Below, piece by piece: positions 16,303 through 25,939 of a stretch of DNA of 64,000 bases. The DNA is from Niallia nealsonii (lineage in GTDB: Bacteria; Bacillota; Bacilli; Bacillales; Cytobacillaceae). A model generated the notes under the pieces. The model searched no databases, was not told the DNA's origin, and saw nothing but the letters and a program-made list of their open reading frames with translations. A program made the translations under genes and the position numbers. How positions within the stretch are numbered: the stretch's first letter is position 1; each line of letters starts with the position of its first letter. Location: positions 1-64,000 of the forward strand of contig NZ_PISE01000030.1 in NCBI RefSeq assembly GCF_002835805.1. The letters run 5' to 3'.

Positions 16303-17055
16303 ATGATTGTATTAAAATCAAAAAGAGAAATTGAAAAAATGAAAATGGCAGGAGAAATATTAGCGAATTGTCATAAAGAAATTGCCAAAATAATTAAACC
16401 GGGAATTACTACAATGGAGATAGACTTATTTGTAGAAAACTATTTAAAAGAAAAAGGGGCAACACCTGAACAAAAAGGATATAGGGATTATCCATATGCC
16501 ACTTGTGCAAGCATCAATGATGAAATATGTCATGGATTTCCAAGAGAAACAGTTCTTGAGGCAGGAAATATTGTAACAATTGATATGGTCGTAAATTATA
16601 ATGGGGCGTTAGCTGATTCTGCCTGGACATATGCAATCGGACAAATTTCTGAGGAGGCAGAACGATTATTGCAAGTAACAAAAGAGGCATTATATATTGG
16701 CATCAATGAATCGAAAATTGGGAATCGAATTGGCGATATTGGTTATGCCATTCAGCAATATGTCGAAGGTCAAGGATTCTCTGTTGTAAGAGAATTTGTA
16801 GGTCATGGAATAGGCGCAGCTATCCATGAAAAGCCTAATGTTCCTCATTATGGACTGCCTGGTAAAGGACCCCGCATAAAGGAGGGCATGGTATTTACTA
16901 TTGAACCAATGGTAAATATAGGCGACTATGCAATGAAGATGGATGATAATGGTTGGACATCCCGTACAAGAGATGGCAAATATTCTGCACAATACGAGCA
17001 CACGATAGCTATTACCAAAGATGGTCCCATTATTTTAACAAATCAGGAGCGTTAA
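16303..17055 (+). CDS. map: Methionine aminopeptidase, type I
   Basis: The protein is 250 aa. It carries the M24 metal ligands: two Asp in VTIDMVVNYNGALADSAWTY, His in EFVGHGIG, Glu in TIEPMV and Glu in the C-terminal YEHTIAI. It removes the initiator Met. The length and N-terminus match the second B. subtilis enzyme (MapB/YflG) rather than the ribosomal-cluster copy. ATG at 16303 has GGAGG at 9 nt; an ATG two codons earlier is too close to the ribosome site. Confidence 0.95.
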   Translation: MIVLKSKREIEKMKMAGEILANCHKEIAKIIKPGITTMEIDLFVENYLKEKGATPEQKGYRDYPYATCASINDEICHGFPRETVLEAGNIVTIDMVVNYNGALADSAWTYAIGQISEEAERLLQVTKEALYIGINESKIGNRIGDIGYAIQQYVEGQGFSVVREFVGHGIGAAIHEKPNVPHYGLPGKGPRIKEGMVFTIEPMVNIGDYAMKMDDNGWTSRTRDGKYSAQYEHTIAITKDGPIILTNQER

Positions 17056-17067
17056 TGGAGGGGAAGA

Positions 17068-17102
17068 AAAAAGGAGATTCATCTTACATGAATCTCCTTT
17101 TT
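17068..17102. terminator. Shared terminator of map and yfkK
   Basis: AAAAAGGAGATTCAT pairs with ATGAATCTCCTTTTT around a 5-nt loop; the element is symmetrical and lies between converging genes. Confidence 0.9.
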
Positions 17103-17103
17103 A

Positions 17104-17328
17104 TTATTGTTTACGCAAAGATCCTAATTCTTCTGCTAGTGCTTGCATTTCATTTGGGCTAAAAGATTCCTTTTTCATCACATGTTCATAGATTTCTTTT
17201 AATTCTTCATACATTTCTTCATCGAAATGTGATGGTTTGATTGCCCCAAAATTTAAAACCTTTAACTTTTCTTTAATCTTATCAATCATATATTCAACAT
17301 TTTCAGTTGATTTAGCACTTAAATTCAT
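17104..17328 (-). CDS. yfkK: DUF1128 protein YfkK
   Basis: A 74-aa helical, charged protein without cysteines or a membrane segment. It matches the small DUF1128 family that sits at this place in B. subtilis. I start at ATG 17328 because AGGAAGGGG precedes it; the nine-codon longer frame would place its start upstream of that ribosome site. The function is unknown. Confidence 0.85.
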   Translation of the reverse strand: MNLSAKSTENVEYMIDKIKEKLKVLNFGAIKPSHFDEEMYEELKEIYEHVMKKESFSPNEMQALAEELGSLRKQ

Positions 17329-17390
17329 GCTTATTTGCCCCTTCCTATTTGCCATTTTTTCATTTTTGCTAAACTCTTTTGTTTAGTACA

Positions 17391-17415
17391 TCTTTTCATG
17401 GGTTTGTATAAAAGT
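17391..17415 (+). promoter_or_regulatory. Candidate SigB promoter of yfkJ
   Basis: GTTTAG (17391-17396), 13 nt, GGGTTT (17410-17415). The spacing is right and the -10 is close to GGGTAT. The downstream genes are stress genes in relatives. Confidence 0.45.
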
Positions 17416-17517
17416 CAAACATAAATTGTGGTTCTCTTTTATAGTAGTGTGTTGCTTCAAATGTATGGAAATGCTAGTCTGTAATGTATGTTATAAAAAT
17501 GAATGGAGGAAACTATA

Positions 17518-17988
17518 GTGGTAGTAAATGTTCTTTTTATTTGTTTAGGAAATATTTGCCGTTCTCCCATGGCTGAAGCGATTTTTCGGAATTTAGTAAA
17601 GAAAGAAGGCCTTGAAGGAGAAATAAGCTGCGATTCTGCAGGAACAGGTGGATGGCATGCTGGCAAAACTCCTCATCAGGGTACAAGAGATATTTTAAAA
17701 ACGAATAATATTAGTGATGAAGGTATTTTTGCCAGACAGTTTATCAAGGAAGATTTGGATCAATTTGAATATTTAATTGCAATGGATGGAAGTAATATTG
17801 AAAATATTCAAAAGTTAAGTGCAGATTCTACAATAAAAGTTAGGCTGCTAATGGATTATACAGCAGAAGAAAAGGGAAAAGAAGTACCAGATCCTTATTT
17901 TACTGGTAATTTTGAAGAAGTATATGAATTGGTAACAAAGGGTTGTGAAGCGCTGCTAGCAGAAATAAAAACAACCTATAAATTCTAG
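17518..17988 (+). CDS. yfkJ: Low-molecular-weight protein tyrosine phosphatase
   Basis: The protein is about 156 aa. The P-loop is CLGNICRS (nucleophile C9, Arg15) near the N-terminus, and the general acid Asp is in VPDPYF. GTG at 17518 is the likely start because GGAGG sits 8 nt before it; an ATG five codons upstream overlaps that site. It dephosphorylates phosphotyrosine in cytoplasmic proteins. It heads yfkJ-yfkI-yfkH as in B. subtilis. Confidence 0.93.
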   Translation: MVVNVLFICLGNICRSPMAEAIFRNLVKKEGLEGEISCDSAGTGGWHAGKTPHQGTRDILKTNNISDEGIFARQFIKEDLDQFEYLIAMDGSNIENIQKLSADSTIKVRLLMDYTAEEKGKEVPDPYFTGNFEEVYELVTKGCEALLAEIKTTYKF

Positions 17989-18047
17989 ACAATAAGTTTT
18001 TGACTATTTGAAGATATTCAGCAGTTGTTGAAGAAAGGATGGAAGAA

Positions 18048-18404
18048 ATGGTGCATATAAATATTTTTCAAGGTGTAGTATTGGGAAGTCTTGTAGGTGC
18101 ATCTTTAAGTCTTCTGGATAAACAAACAAGAAGGAATTCTCTGCAAAGTGTACAAAAAATTAAAAGTTCTGTTACTAATTTGGAGCAATTAACATCATCT
18201 GTCACTACTACTTCTGAGAAGTTAAAAACGACTGCTGAAAAAGTTTCAGAAGATGTTGCTTTTATCTTAGAAAAAGTCGAGGAGTTAAAGCAGGTGACTC
18301 CAGCAATCGCAAGTATTGTGAAAGAAACAAAGGATGCTTTCTCTAATGGAGGCAAAGAGCCTAGAAAGCAAATCTCAAGCATTCAATATTTACCTGAGTA
18401 TTAG
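18048..18404 (+). CDS. yfkI: YtxH-type general stress protein, YfkI position
   Basis: The protein is 118 aa. A short glycine-containing hydrophobic segment (GVVLGSLVGASLSLLD) near the N-terminus is followed by a long polar, coiled-coil-prone helix with repeated Thr/Ser/Lys. A second, longer protein of the same plan occurs at 28247. AAAGGA is 8 nt before this ATG, with another ATG three codons upstream. It sits between the phosphatase and the YihY protein, as yfkI does. The function is unknown. Confidence 0.7.
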   Translation: MVHINIFQGVVLGSLVGASLSLLDKQTRRNSLQSVQKIKSSVTNLEQLTSSVTTTSEKLKTTAEKVSEDVAFILEKVEELKQVTPAIASIVKETKDAFSNGGKEPRKQISSIQYLPEY

Positions 18405-18619
18405 TATTGATAATTCTCTGTTAGTGCCTCATTACTTCATAAGTAAGGGAAACAAGCATGGTAAAACATAATATCACTGCTTGTTTTTCCTCCCTTTAAG
18501 TCTTTTTCTATATATAAAATCAACAAAATGCTACATAGATATGTTTTTAGCATGTATATAAAGGGGAAAGAGAAAACATCTAAAAAAAACAGTGAAGTCC
18601 GTTAGGAAGGTGAAAAAGA

Positions 18620-19438
18620 TTGGGAGAGGCATTTACAGTTGCGAAAGATTTAGTTAAGAGAATACAGCAGGATGATGTTTTCGATTTAGCCGCACAATTG
18701 GCTTATTATTTTTTATTATCCATCTTCCCCCTCATTATTTTTATCATGACATTGCTTCCATATTTACCAATAGCCAAAGAGGATTTATTGGGCATGTTTG
18801 AAACATTTGCACCTGGAGAAAGCATGGATATAATTGAGTCCAACTTGGATCAAGTGCTCAGCAAAAATGGCACATTATTATCAATCGGGATTATCGGGAC
18901 AATATGGTCTGCATCGAATGGCTTGAATGCGATTGTAAAAGCATTTAATAAAGCATATGATGTGGAAGAAACAAGATCTTTTGTTGTTGCAAGGGCAATG
19001 TCTATTGTATTGACCTTAGGCATGATCGCAGTGTTGGTTATTGCTTTACTGCTTCCAGTCTTTGGGGAACAAATAGGGATTTTTTTATTTAGTCAATTTA
19101 ATTTATCAGAGGAATTTTTATCTGTTTGGAGAGCCATTCGCTTTTTAGTAACCCCTGTTATTTTATTTATTGTATTTTTAGCGCTTTATTGGGTGGCCCC
19201 AAATAAGAAAATGAAATGTGTCAGCGCTATTCCTGGAGCATTATTTGCAACAATAGGATGGGTTGTTGCTTCTTTAGGATTTTCCTATTATGTAGGAAAC
19301 TTTGGGAATTATTCTGCTACATATGGCAGCATTGGGGCTATTATTATTACGATGATTTGGTTTTATTTAACAGGTGTGATCATTATGATAGGCGGAGAGA
19401 TTAACGCTTATTTTACAGACAAAAAGAAAAATTGTTAG
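18620..19438 (+). CDS. yfkH: YihY/BrkB-family membrane protein YfkH
   Basis: The protein is 272 aa with six hydrophobic segments and the family motifs DVFDLAAQLAYYFLLSIFPL, IGTIWSASNG, ATIGWVVASLGFSYYV and GGEINAY. These were once annotated as ribonuclease BN, but the family is an integral membrane protein of unknown transport role. The start is TTG at 18620 with GGAAGGTG 7 nt upstream. It is the third gene of the yfkJIH stress group. Confidence 0.88.
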   Translation: MGEAFTVAKDLVKRIQQDDVFDLAAQLAYYFLLSIFPLIIFIMTLLPYLPIAKEDLLGMFETFAPGESMDIIESNLDQVLSKNGTLLSIGIIGTIWSASNGLNAIVKAFNKAYDVEETRSFVVARAMSIVLTLGMIAVLVIALLLPVFGEQIGIFLFSQFNLSEEFLSVWRAIRFLVTPVILFIVFLALYWVAPNKKMKCVSAIPGALFATIGWVVASLGFSYYVGNFGNYSATYGSIGAIIITMIWFYLTGVIIMIGGEINAYFTDKKKNC

Positions 19439-19518
19439 GTAAAATTGCCATTATAAAATGAGTGATAGGACACAAACTAGTAGAGGGGAATCACTTACAC
19501 TTATAGGGGGCATTTACA

Positions 19519-19623
19519 ATGACTAAACATACAAAAAAAGATGGCGGCACCAAACAAAAAGGAAAAAGCAAACCAAAACATAAAACGTCAGGTTCTGCAA
19601 ATGGACAAAATGGCTATCACTAA
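19519..19623 (+). CDS. 34-aa basic hypothetical peptide
   Basis: This complete frame begins MTKHTKKDGGTKQKGKSK and ends GQNGYH, with AGGGGG 8 nt upstream and a strong terminator 13 bp downstream. It is hydrophilic, Lys/Gly-rich and unstructured in appearance, like minor small acid-soluble spore proteins, but I cannot assign it to a named Ssp. Confidence 0.55.
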   Translation: MTKHTKKDGGTKQKGKSKPKHKTSGSANGQNGYH

Positions 19624-19635
19624 GAATCTATAAAC

Positions 19636-19670
19636 AAAAAAAGGATGAGTTTTAAAGCTCATCCTTTTTT
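19636..19670. terminator. Bidirectional terminator
   Basis: AAAAAAAGGATGAG pairs with CTCATCCTTTTTT, shared with the converging pfeT gene whose stop codon is 3 bp away. Confidence 0.9.
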
Positions 19671-19672
19671 GT

Positions 19673-21601
19673 TTAATTCCGAAGCAAACGAAGGCTATTT
19701 AATATTACTAATATCGTGCTGCCTTCATGGCCAATTACGCCAAACGGAAGATCTAATATTTGTAAAAAATTTGTACAGATAAGCAACATAATAACGGTTA
19801 TAGAAAAAATAATGTTTTGTTTTACAATGCGATTCATTTTACGGGATAATTTAATGGCTTCCGATATTCGAGGCAAGTCATTTTTCATTAAAACAACATC
19901 AGCGGTTTCTAAGGCCACATCTGTGCCTTCTCCCATTGCGATGCCGACATTTGCGGTTGCAAGTGCAGGAGCATCGTTAATGCCATCACCTACCATTGCT
20001 ACATTTCCAAACTTTTCTTTTAATTCTTTAATATAAGAGACTTTTTTCTCTGGCAGACATTCTGCCATATATTCATGAATATGGCTTTCTTCTGCGATGG
20101 CACTTGCTGTTTTTTTGCTGTCCCCAGTCAGCATAATGGTATGGATGCCTTGTTCTTTTAATGTGTGAATTGCCGACTTTGTTTCTGTTCGAACAATATC
20201 TTTTAAGCTGATAAGTGCAATTATTTTTTCTCCCTTTTGTACAAATACTACCGTTTTTCCTTCTTCAGAGAAACGATCATAGGCATGATTGGCGAAAATC
20301 TGTGCCTCTTTTTTACCGACAAATTGAGCTTTGCCAATTTTCCATTCTTCATTGTCTATTATTGCTTTTACTCCCCAACCAGAAGTATCTTGAATACTTT
20401 GCGGCTTGAGAACATCCTTTTTGTACATGGTTTTAGCATATTGCACAATCGATTTTGCCAAAGGATGATTAGAATGATTTTCAATGCTTGCGACAGTTAA
20501 AAGAATGGACTTTTCGTCTAGTCCCTTTTGTACAATTACATCTGTTACAACAGGTTTTCCTTTTGTAAGTGTTCCTGTCTTATCAAAAGCGATTGCTGAT
20601 ATATGGGCTAAGTTTTCTAAATGGACGCCTCCTTTAAAAAGAATGCCGTTTCGAGCGCCATTTGAAATAGCTGATAGAGTTGCTGGCATAATGCTCGCAA
20701 CTAGGGCACAAGGGGATGCTACAACAAGTAAAATCATCGCTCGATAAAATGTTTCATTCCAACTCCAGTCAAATAGAAAATGGGGCAGAACCATCATAAT
20801 TAAGACGATAGAAAGAATAACCTTAACGTACGTTCCCTCAAATTTTTCAATAAATGCTTGGGAAGGAGATTTTTCACTTTGCGCAGATTGCACTAATGTA
20901 ATAATCTTATGAAAAAGTGTTTCGTTTGTATTTTTTGTAATTTCAACGGTGATTGATCCATTGATATTAACTGTTCCAGCAAAAACATCATCGTTTATTC
21001 CTTTTGCTACAGGAACGGACTCTCCAGTAATTGCTGCTTCATCTATGGCAGTATCTCCTGTAATAATTTTTCCGTCTGCAGGAATTCTTTCACCTGGTTT
21101 AATAAGAATCATATCAGAAATCACCAGTGATGCTACAGGGACAACTTTTTCCCTGCCATTTGGAAGCAGTTTTACAGCTTCCTCTGGCTGCAGACTCATT
21201 AGAGATGAGATTTCTTTATGGCTTTTATTCATTGTATAAGTTTCTAATGCGCCACTTACAGCAAATATAAAAATAAGAATAGCTCCTTCTGTCCAATAGC
21301 CGATGATAGCAGAGCCTATTGCTGCAAATACCATTAGCATCTCTACATTTAGCTCTTTGTTGGCAATCGTTTCTTCTATTCCTTCCTTTGCTTTGGCAAA
21401 TCCTCCGATAATAAAGGCTAGAATATAAGCAGTGATCGACAATGGCTTATCTTCGAAATGGGCGAATAACCATCCAACTACAATAAGAATTCCACTTAAT
21501 CCTGCAGCAATTAATTCTGCATGTGGCATTATTTTTTCAAAAAATGAACTTTCTGTCAGCTGTTTTTGCTTTTGATTAAGAATTTTTGTTTCTGCGGTCA
21601 T
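19673..21601 (-). CDS. pfeT: P1B-4 type metal-transporting ATPase (PfeT/ZosA)
   Basis: The protein is 642 aa. It has A-domain TGES, the SPC motif (VASPCALVAS, about residue 296), phosphorylated D340 in DKTGTLTKG, HP in NHPLA, GDGINDAPALA and a C-terminal helix with GHEGST. SPC plus HEG(G/S)T defines the P1B-4 group, and there is no N-terminal CxxC metal domain. The B. subtilis relative (formerly ZosA) exports ferrous iron and is PerR-controlled. I see no convincing PerR box upstream. AGGAGG is 8 nt before the ATG. Confidence 0.9.
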   Translation of the reverse strand: MTAETKILNQKQKQLTESSFFEKIMPHAELIAAGLSGILIVVGWLFAHFEDKPLSITAYILAFIIGGFAKAKEGIEETIANKELNVEMLMVFAAIGSAIIGYWTEGAILIFIFAVSGALETYTMNKSHKEISSLMSLQPEEAVKLLPNGREKVVPVASLVISDMILIKPGERIPADGKIITGDTAIDEAAITGESVPVAKGINDDVFAGTVNINGSITVEITKNTNETLFHKIITLVQSAQSEKSPSQAFIEKFEGTYVKVILSIVLIMMVLPHFLFDWSWNETFYRAMILLVVASPCALVASIMPATLSAISNGARNGILFKGGVHLENLAHISAIAFDKTGTLTKGKPVVTDVIVQKGLDEKSILLTVASIENHSNHPLAKSIVQYAKTMYKKDVLKPQSIQDTSGWGVKAIIDNEEWKIGKAQFVGKKEAQIFANHAYDRFSEEGKTVVFVQKGEKIIALISLKDIVRTETKSAIHTLKEQGIHTIMLTGDSKKTASAIAEESHIHEYMAECLPEKKVSYIKELKEKFGNVAMVGDGINDAPALATANVGIAMGEGTDVALETADVVLMKNDLPRISEAIKLSRKMNRIVKQNIIFSITVIMLLICTNFLQILDLPFGVIGHEGSTILVILNSLRLLRN

Positions 21602-21663
21602 TTTTACTACCTCCTATTTGATTCTTTTTTCTCAATGAGAGAGATAATCACATTCATTACCCT

Positions 21664-21704
21664 TAAAAAACACGAAAGCTGCCACCTATTTAGGTGACAG
21701 CATT
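21664..21704 (-). terminator. Terminator of the minus-strand MFS gene
   Basis: GCTGTCACC and GGTGGCAGC (one mismatch) form a hairpin around AAATA. On the minus strand it is followed by TTTCGTGTTTTTT. It lies between the MFS stop and the pfeT promoter. Confidence 0.6.
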
Positions 21705-21821
21705 ATTTCTTCTTTGATGTCTGGACAAAAGCAATAAATAATTGCTTCTTGGCATAATGTATTTAATTATCTATATCCTACCATATAAATTATGTATTGA
21801 ACATTGATTTGTTCATTAAAA

Positions 21822-22982
21822 TTAATGTGTTTTTGCTAAACCTTGTTTTCCAAAAAAGAATAAGATTAGACTTAAAATAAAAAGAATGCTACTGATAAAT
21901 AGAAAATAGCTAAACTCTTTAAAAAATTGAATAAATAGTCCACCTAAATAGGGTCCTGTTAAACTGCCTATGCTAAATGCTATTCCACATAATAAATTCC
22001 CTGTTGGCAAAAGATTTGTGGGAACTAGATCTGTCATATAACTAACGCCTAAGGAAAAGGTAGATCCAACATTCATGCCAGCAAGAAAAAGTAACAAGCA
22101 AATGATTGGCAGAAAATCTTCGAATAGACTGGCGGTTAAAAAGCAAAAAAATCCAACAAATAAAATAATGATCAATATTTTTCTTCGTCCGTATTTATCG
22201 CTTAATATGCCAAGAGGGAGCTGAAAAACAATCGCACCAATCGCAAAGGAGGTTAAAAGAAAAGAGATATGAACTACGCCCATGCCAATTCGAAGTCCAT
22301 AAATTGGAAAACTGGAATTGAGACTTGATTCTAAAAAACCGTATGCTAATGGAGGGAGGAAGGCAACCCAGGCATATTTCATAGTACGAGAGAAGCGTTT
22401 TATCGTTTCCTTAAAGGTATTTATTTCAATCGTTTGCTGAGGAAAGTCATTTTGAATAAAGAAAACAAAAATCCATGCACATAAACACAAAAAGGAAGAC
22501 AGAATAAAGGGGAAGGATTCATTTATTTTTATCAATGGAGTCAGCATAGGGCCAACTGCAAAACCAATCCCAAAAAACAGTCCATATAACGATATGTTTT
22601 TTCCTCGCTTTGCTTCTTCTGATTGAGAGGTAATCCACGTTTGGGTAGCGAAATGCAAAGAATGATCGCCAATGCCAATTAACAGCCGTAAACAGAACCA
22701 AAACCAAAATGATTTCCATAATGGAAAAAGGGTGAGTGCTGTAATGACTGTTAATCCCCCAACTAAAATAGCTGGTTTATAGCCGAATTTGCGGAGCGGG
22801 TATTCCATAAACGGTGAAATAAGCAATATACCAATATATAAGCCAACTGCATTTAATCCATTTAATGTCGAAGGAATTCCATCACTTTCAAAAATAACAG
22901 AAATAAGAGGAAGGAGCATGCCTTGACTAAACCCAGAAATGCTGATAATCGTAATTAATATCCAAAATTTTTTATTTTCCAT
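21822..22982 (-). CDS. MFS transporter, 12-TM
   Basis: The protein is about 386 aa with twelve membrane segments and an MFS loop motif (DKYGRRKILI) in the second half. The start at 22982 is supported by GGGGAGAG at 9 nt; the 34-codon longer frame has none and would add a non-conserved tail. It is an efflux or uptake carrier of unknown substrate. Read-through into pfeT is limited by a hairpin. It is an insertion relative to the B. subtilis gene order. Confidence 0.8.
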   Translation of the reverse strand: MENKKFWILITIISISGFSQGMLLPLISVIFESDGIPSTLNGLNAVGLYIGILLISPFMEYPLRKFGYKPAILVGGLTVITALTLFPLWKSFWFWFCLRLLIGIGDHSLHFATQTWITSQSEEAKRGKNISLYGLFFGIGFAVGPMLTPLIKINESFPFILSSFLCLCAWIFVFFIQNDFPQQTIEINTFKETIKRFSRTMKYAWVAFLPPLAYGFLESSLNSSFPIYGLRIGMGVVHISFLLTSFAIGAIVFQLPLGILSDKYGRRKILIIILFVGFFCFLTASLFEDFLPIICLLLFLAGMNVGSTFSLGVSYMTDLVPTNLLPTGNLLCGIAFSIGSLTGPYLGGLFIQFFKEFSYFLFISSILFILSLILFFFGKQGLAKTH

Positions 22983-23118
22983 AAATAAGTACTCTCCCCA
23001 AGATAAAATCATAGATGAAAAAAACTTAGTGTCCCTAAAAGATGTTAGCTGGAAAAGACTTGGTTTGCAAATAAAAAAGAACATGCTCTATAGCGGCATG
23101 CTCTTAGGTGAGTAAAGG

Positions 23119-23529
23119 TCATAAAGAGATTTCTTCTGCTTCTGCTCCAACATCTGCAAAATAGCGAATTTTATGTGGTGTAAATTTAAGCAGGACATAA
23201 TTAGGATCATTTGGACCAGTCAGCCAATTACTTAATTGATCAGACCAAAAGGCTTCTTTATTTTCCGGTGCTTCATCAATTTCTACATTTGCTTCTACTT
23301 CACAATATGCCCCGTTATAGCCGCCGTTCTCTAAACCAAGCAGGATATGGACAGAAGGATTTTCTTCAATTGTATCCACTTTATGTGTTTGTTTATTCGT
23401 AGCGCTATATAAAGTTAATTCTTTAGCAAAAAAGAGCATAAATCGACTGTAAGGCTTATTGTCTTTAATAGTCGCTAATGTACCAATTTTATGGTTTTTA
23501 AATAGATGAATAACTTTATCTTTAGTCAA
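23119..23529 (-). CDS. Pyridoxamine 5'-phosphate oxidase-fold general stress protein (YdaG-like)
   Basis: The protein is 136 aa with a split beta-barrel FMN-binding fold (IGTLATIKDNKPYSRFMLFF, then a strand with LLGLENGGYNGAYCEVEANV). It resembles B. subtilis YdaG/general stress protein 26. It starts at TTG with AAAAGGAG 10 nt upstream. Flavin-reductase or binding activity is likely; the real substrate is unknown. Confidence 0.8.
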   Translation of the reverse strand: MTKDKVIHLFKNHKIGTLATIKDNKPYSRFMLFFAKELTLYSATNKQTHKVDTIEENPSVHILLGLENGGYNGAYCEVEANVEIDEAPENKEAFWSDQLSNWLTGPNDPNYVLLKFTPHKIRYFADVGAEAEEISL

Positions 23530-23587
23530 AACAGCAACACTCCTTTTGGGCTTATATACTACTATAATTTGTGTACTCTTTTTGTTT

Positions 23588-23613
23588 TTATCCTTCTTTT
23601 TAAGAAATCAAAC
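23588..23613 (-). promoter_or_regulatory. Possible SigB promoter of the YdaG-like gene
   Basis: On the minus strand, GTTTGA, 14 nt, GGATAA. Each hexamer differs from the SigB consensus in one or two positions. Confidence 0.35.
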
Positions 23614-23723
23614 TATGTTAAAATAAGTGGTGAGATTTGGAAGGAATGTCTCGTTGCTCCTATGTTTATCTTATGTATAAATGGGGAAAGTTAAAATTTA
23701 GAAAATGAAAGGAAGAGGATAGT

Positions 23724-24782
23724 GTGGTCAATAAAATTTTTATGTTTGCAGCTATTATAGGTGTACCATTATCTATTATTGGATCTCTTATGCATTTGCC
23801 GAGTATTATGATGTTTATTATCTATTGTTTAACCATTATTGCCCTGTCTAGTTTTATGGGGAGAGCAACAGAAAGTTTGGCAATAGTTGCAGGACCAAGA
23901 ATCGGCGGTTTGCTTAATGCTACTTTTGGAAACGCAGTTGAATTAATTATTGCTATTTTTGCATTGCAACAAGGATTAACGGAAGTAGTGCTTGCATCTT
24001 TAACTGGTTCTGTACTTGGGAACTTGCTTCTTGTTGCGGGACTTTCCTTTTTTATTGGTGGAGTTAAATACAAAAGACAGCATTATAATGTTTTTGATGC
24101 GAGGCATAATTCTGGATTATTAATGTTTGCTGTTATTGTTGCATTTGTAATACCAGAAGTATTCTCCATCTCGATGACAGATCGTGAAACGCAGTCTTTA
24201 AGTATCGGGATTTCCGCTATTCTTATCCTTTTATATGTAGCGGCGTTATTTTTTAAACTAGTTACACATCGGGGGGTTTATCAGACAGAAGGAGAAAATA
24301 AGCACGCACATGAGGAAACGCCGGAGTGGTCTGTGAAAAAAAGCATTGCTATATTAGCTATTGCAACATTAGCGGTCGCATATGTTTCCGAGCATTTGGT
24401 ACATACATTTGAAGTAGTTGCTGAATCATTTGGGTGGTCAGAGTTATTTATCGGGATAATCATTGTTGCGATTGTAGGAAATGCAGCAGAACATGCATCA
24501 GCTGTAGTAATGGCATATAAAAATAAGATGGACATCGCTGTAGAAATTGCTATTGGATCTACTTTACAAGTAGCGATGTTTGTTGCACCAGTACTTGTTA
24601 TTATCTCCTTGTTTTTCCCAACACCGCTATCACTTGTATTTACACTGCCAGAACTTGTTTCAATGGCAGCATCTGTTTTGTTGATGGTTATTATTTCTAA
24701 TGATGGGGAAACGAACTGGTTTGAAGGAGCGACTTTGCTTGCAGCATATGTCATTATGGGCATTGGATTTTATTTATTGTAA
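23724..24782 (+). CDS. chaA: Calcium/proton antiporter, CaxA type (YfkE/ChaA)
   Basis: The protein is 352 aa with about 11 membrane segments. It carries the two alpha-repeat motifs of CAX exchangers, GNAVELIIAIFAL and GNAAEHASAVVMA, whose glutamates bind calcium. It expels calcium in exchange for protons. It starts at GTG 23724 with GGAAGAGG upstream. It keeps its B. subtilis place between yfkH and yfkD. Confidence 0.95.
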   Translation: MVNKIFMFAAIIGVPLSIIGSLMHLPSIMMFIIYCLTIIALSSFMGRATESLAIVAGPRIGGLLNATFGNAVELIIAIFALQQGLTEVVLASLTGSVLGNLLLVAGLSFFIGGVKYKRQHYNVFDARHNSGLLMFAVIVAFVIPEVFSISMTDRETQSLSIGISAILILLYVAALFFKLVTHRGVYQTEGENKHAHEETPEWSVKKSIAILAIATLAVAYVSEHLVHTFEVVAESFGWSELFIGIIIVAIVGNAAEHASAVVMAYKNKMDIAVEIAIGSTLQVAMFVAPVLVIISLFFPTPLSLVFTLPELVSMAASVLLMVIISNDGETNWFEGATLLAAYVIMGIGFYLL

Positions 24783-24855
24783 AGTTTATGAACAGTTAGT
24801 GGGGAAATGCATTAGCGCTGATTGCTCATAAATACAATAGGAAAAAAGGCAAAAC

Positions 24856-24897
24856 AAAAGCCAATCCGTTTTCTTTACAGCGGATTGGCTTTTTTGC
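24856..24897 (+). terminator. Terminator of chaA
   Basis: AAAAGCCAATCCG pairs with CGGATTGGCTTTT around a 12-nt loop, followed by T's. Confidence 0.9.
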
Positions 24898-25244
24898 TAT
24901 AGATCATCCTTTCTATTCTTTTTTTAATAAGTATATATTTACTTGTTATTATGTTTTCTTTAGGGAGTAAATCAAGTCGCTTCCATTGGATCACCAACCT
25001 TTATAAATTGTTAATGTACATACAATACTAGCTGATTGATGAGTTATTAAAATTATTTTTTTCCTCCTTTATTATTTTAAAAAAGCGATATGACTGGCTG
25101 CCCTCCTTCTATTTGATATCTTTATTATAAAGTAATTTTTGATAAATGTAAATATTCTGATTATTTATTTTTAAAATTTTATTCAAGATAATGGAGGCTT
25201 GTGCATATGTATTAAGGACAAGTAATTTAGAGGGAGAGAGTAAA
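24898..25244. other. Intergenic region, about 350 bp
   Basis: It is AT-rich with no frame bearing a ribosome site and no clear hairpin. It must contain the promoter of the YczE/YitT-like gene. Confidence 0.35.
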
Positions 25245-25856
25245 ATGGCAATATTTTATCGAAGTCTTTTTTATATAGTTGGGCTATTAATACTGTCATT
25301 TGGTGCCACACTGACGATAAAGGCAAATTTGGGAGCTGGTCCTTGGGATGCTTTAAATGTTGGGTTATCCCAATTAATTGGCCTAACCATTGGAAGTTGG
25401 ATTATTATTATTGGCATCTGTTTAATTTTTATTAATGCGTCTCTTATGAAAAAAAAACCAGAACTATTGTCCCTATTTACAGTGTTTATTTTAGGTTTTT
25501 TTGTTGATTTCTGGATGGCGCATTTGCTTCATCATTTTAATTATTTTTATTTTATGAATCAGCTAATCCTTTTAATGGTTGGGTTAGTGGTTGTTGGCTT
25601 AGGGATTGCACTATATTTACAAGCAAGTTTTCCCTTAAATCCAATTGATCATTTTATGGTTAGCATTCAAAAAAAATTCGGTTTAAATATTATGGCAGCA
25701 AAATTAGTAGGAGAAGTGCTTGCCCTGGTGTTTGCGCTGCTTGTAAATGGACCAATTGGTGTAGGAACAGTAATTATTGCATTTGGAATTGGACCAGCTA
25801 TTCAATTTTTTCATCCTTACTGCAATGGAATTATGAATAAATTATCGATTAAATAA
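25245..25856 (+). CDS. YczE/YitT-family membrane protein
   Basis: The protein is about 203 aa with five to six membrane segments. The family motif GATLTIKANLGAGPWDALNVGLS lies after the first helix and PLNPIDHFM in the second half. B. subtilis YczE affects surfactin/bacillaene synthesis by an unknown route. The start at 25245 has GGGAGAGAG 4-8 nt upstream; the 18-codon longer frame lacks one. The role is unknown. Confidence 0.8.
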   Translation: MAIFYRSLFYIVGLLILSFGATLTIKANLGAGPWDALNVGLSQLIGLTIGSWIIIIGICLIFINASLMKKKPELLSLFTVFILGFFVDFWMAHLLHHFNYFYFMNQLILLMVGLVVVGLGIALYLQASFPLNPIDHFMVSIQKKFGLNIMAAKLVGEVLALVFALLVNGPIGVGTVIIAFGIGPAIQFFHPYCNGIMNKLSIK

Positions 25857-25939
25857 AAAAACATGGATAGAAAATCAGAACTCCGAAGAAAATAACTATA
25901 GATAATTTATAGTTATTGTATTGGAAGGGAGTTCTTACC

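Noticed and set aside
21602..21663. PerR or Fur box upstream of pfeT
   Set aside because: The known gene is PerR-controlled, but I find no TTATAATNATTATAA-like palindrome here, only partial AT-rich similarity.
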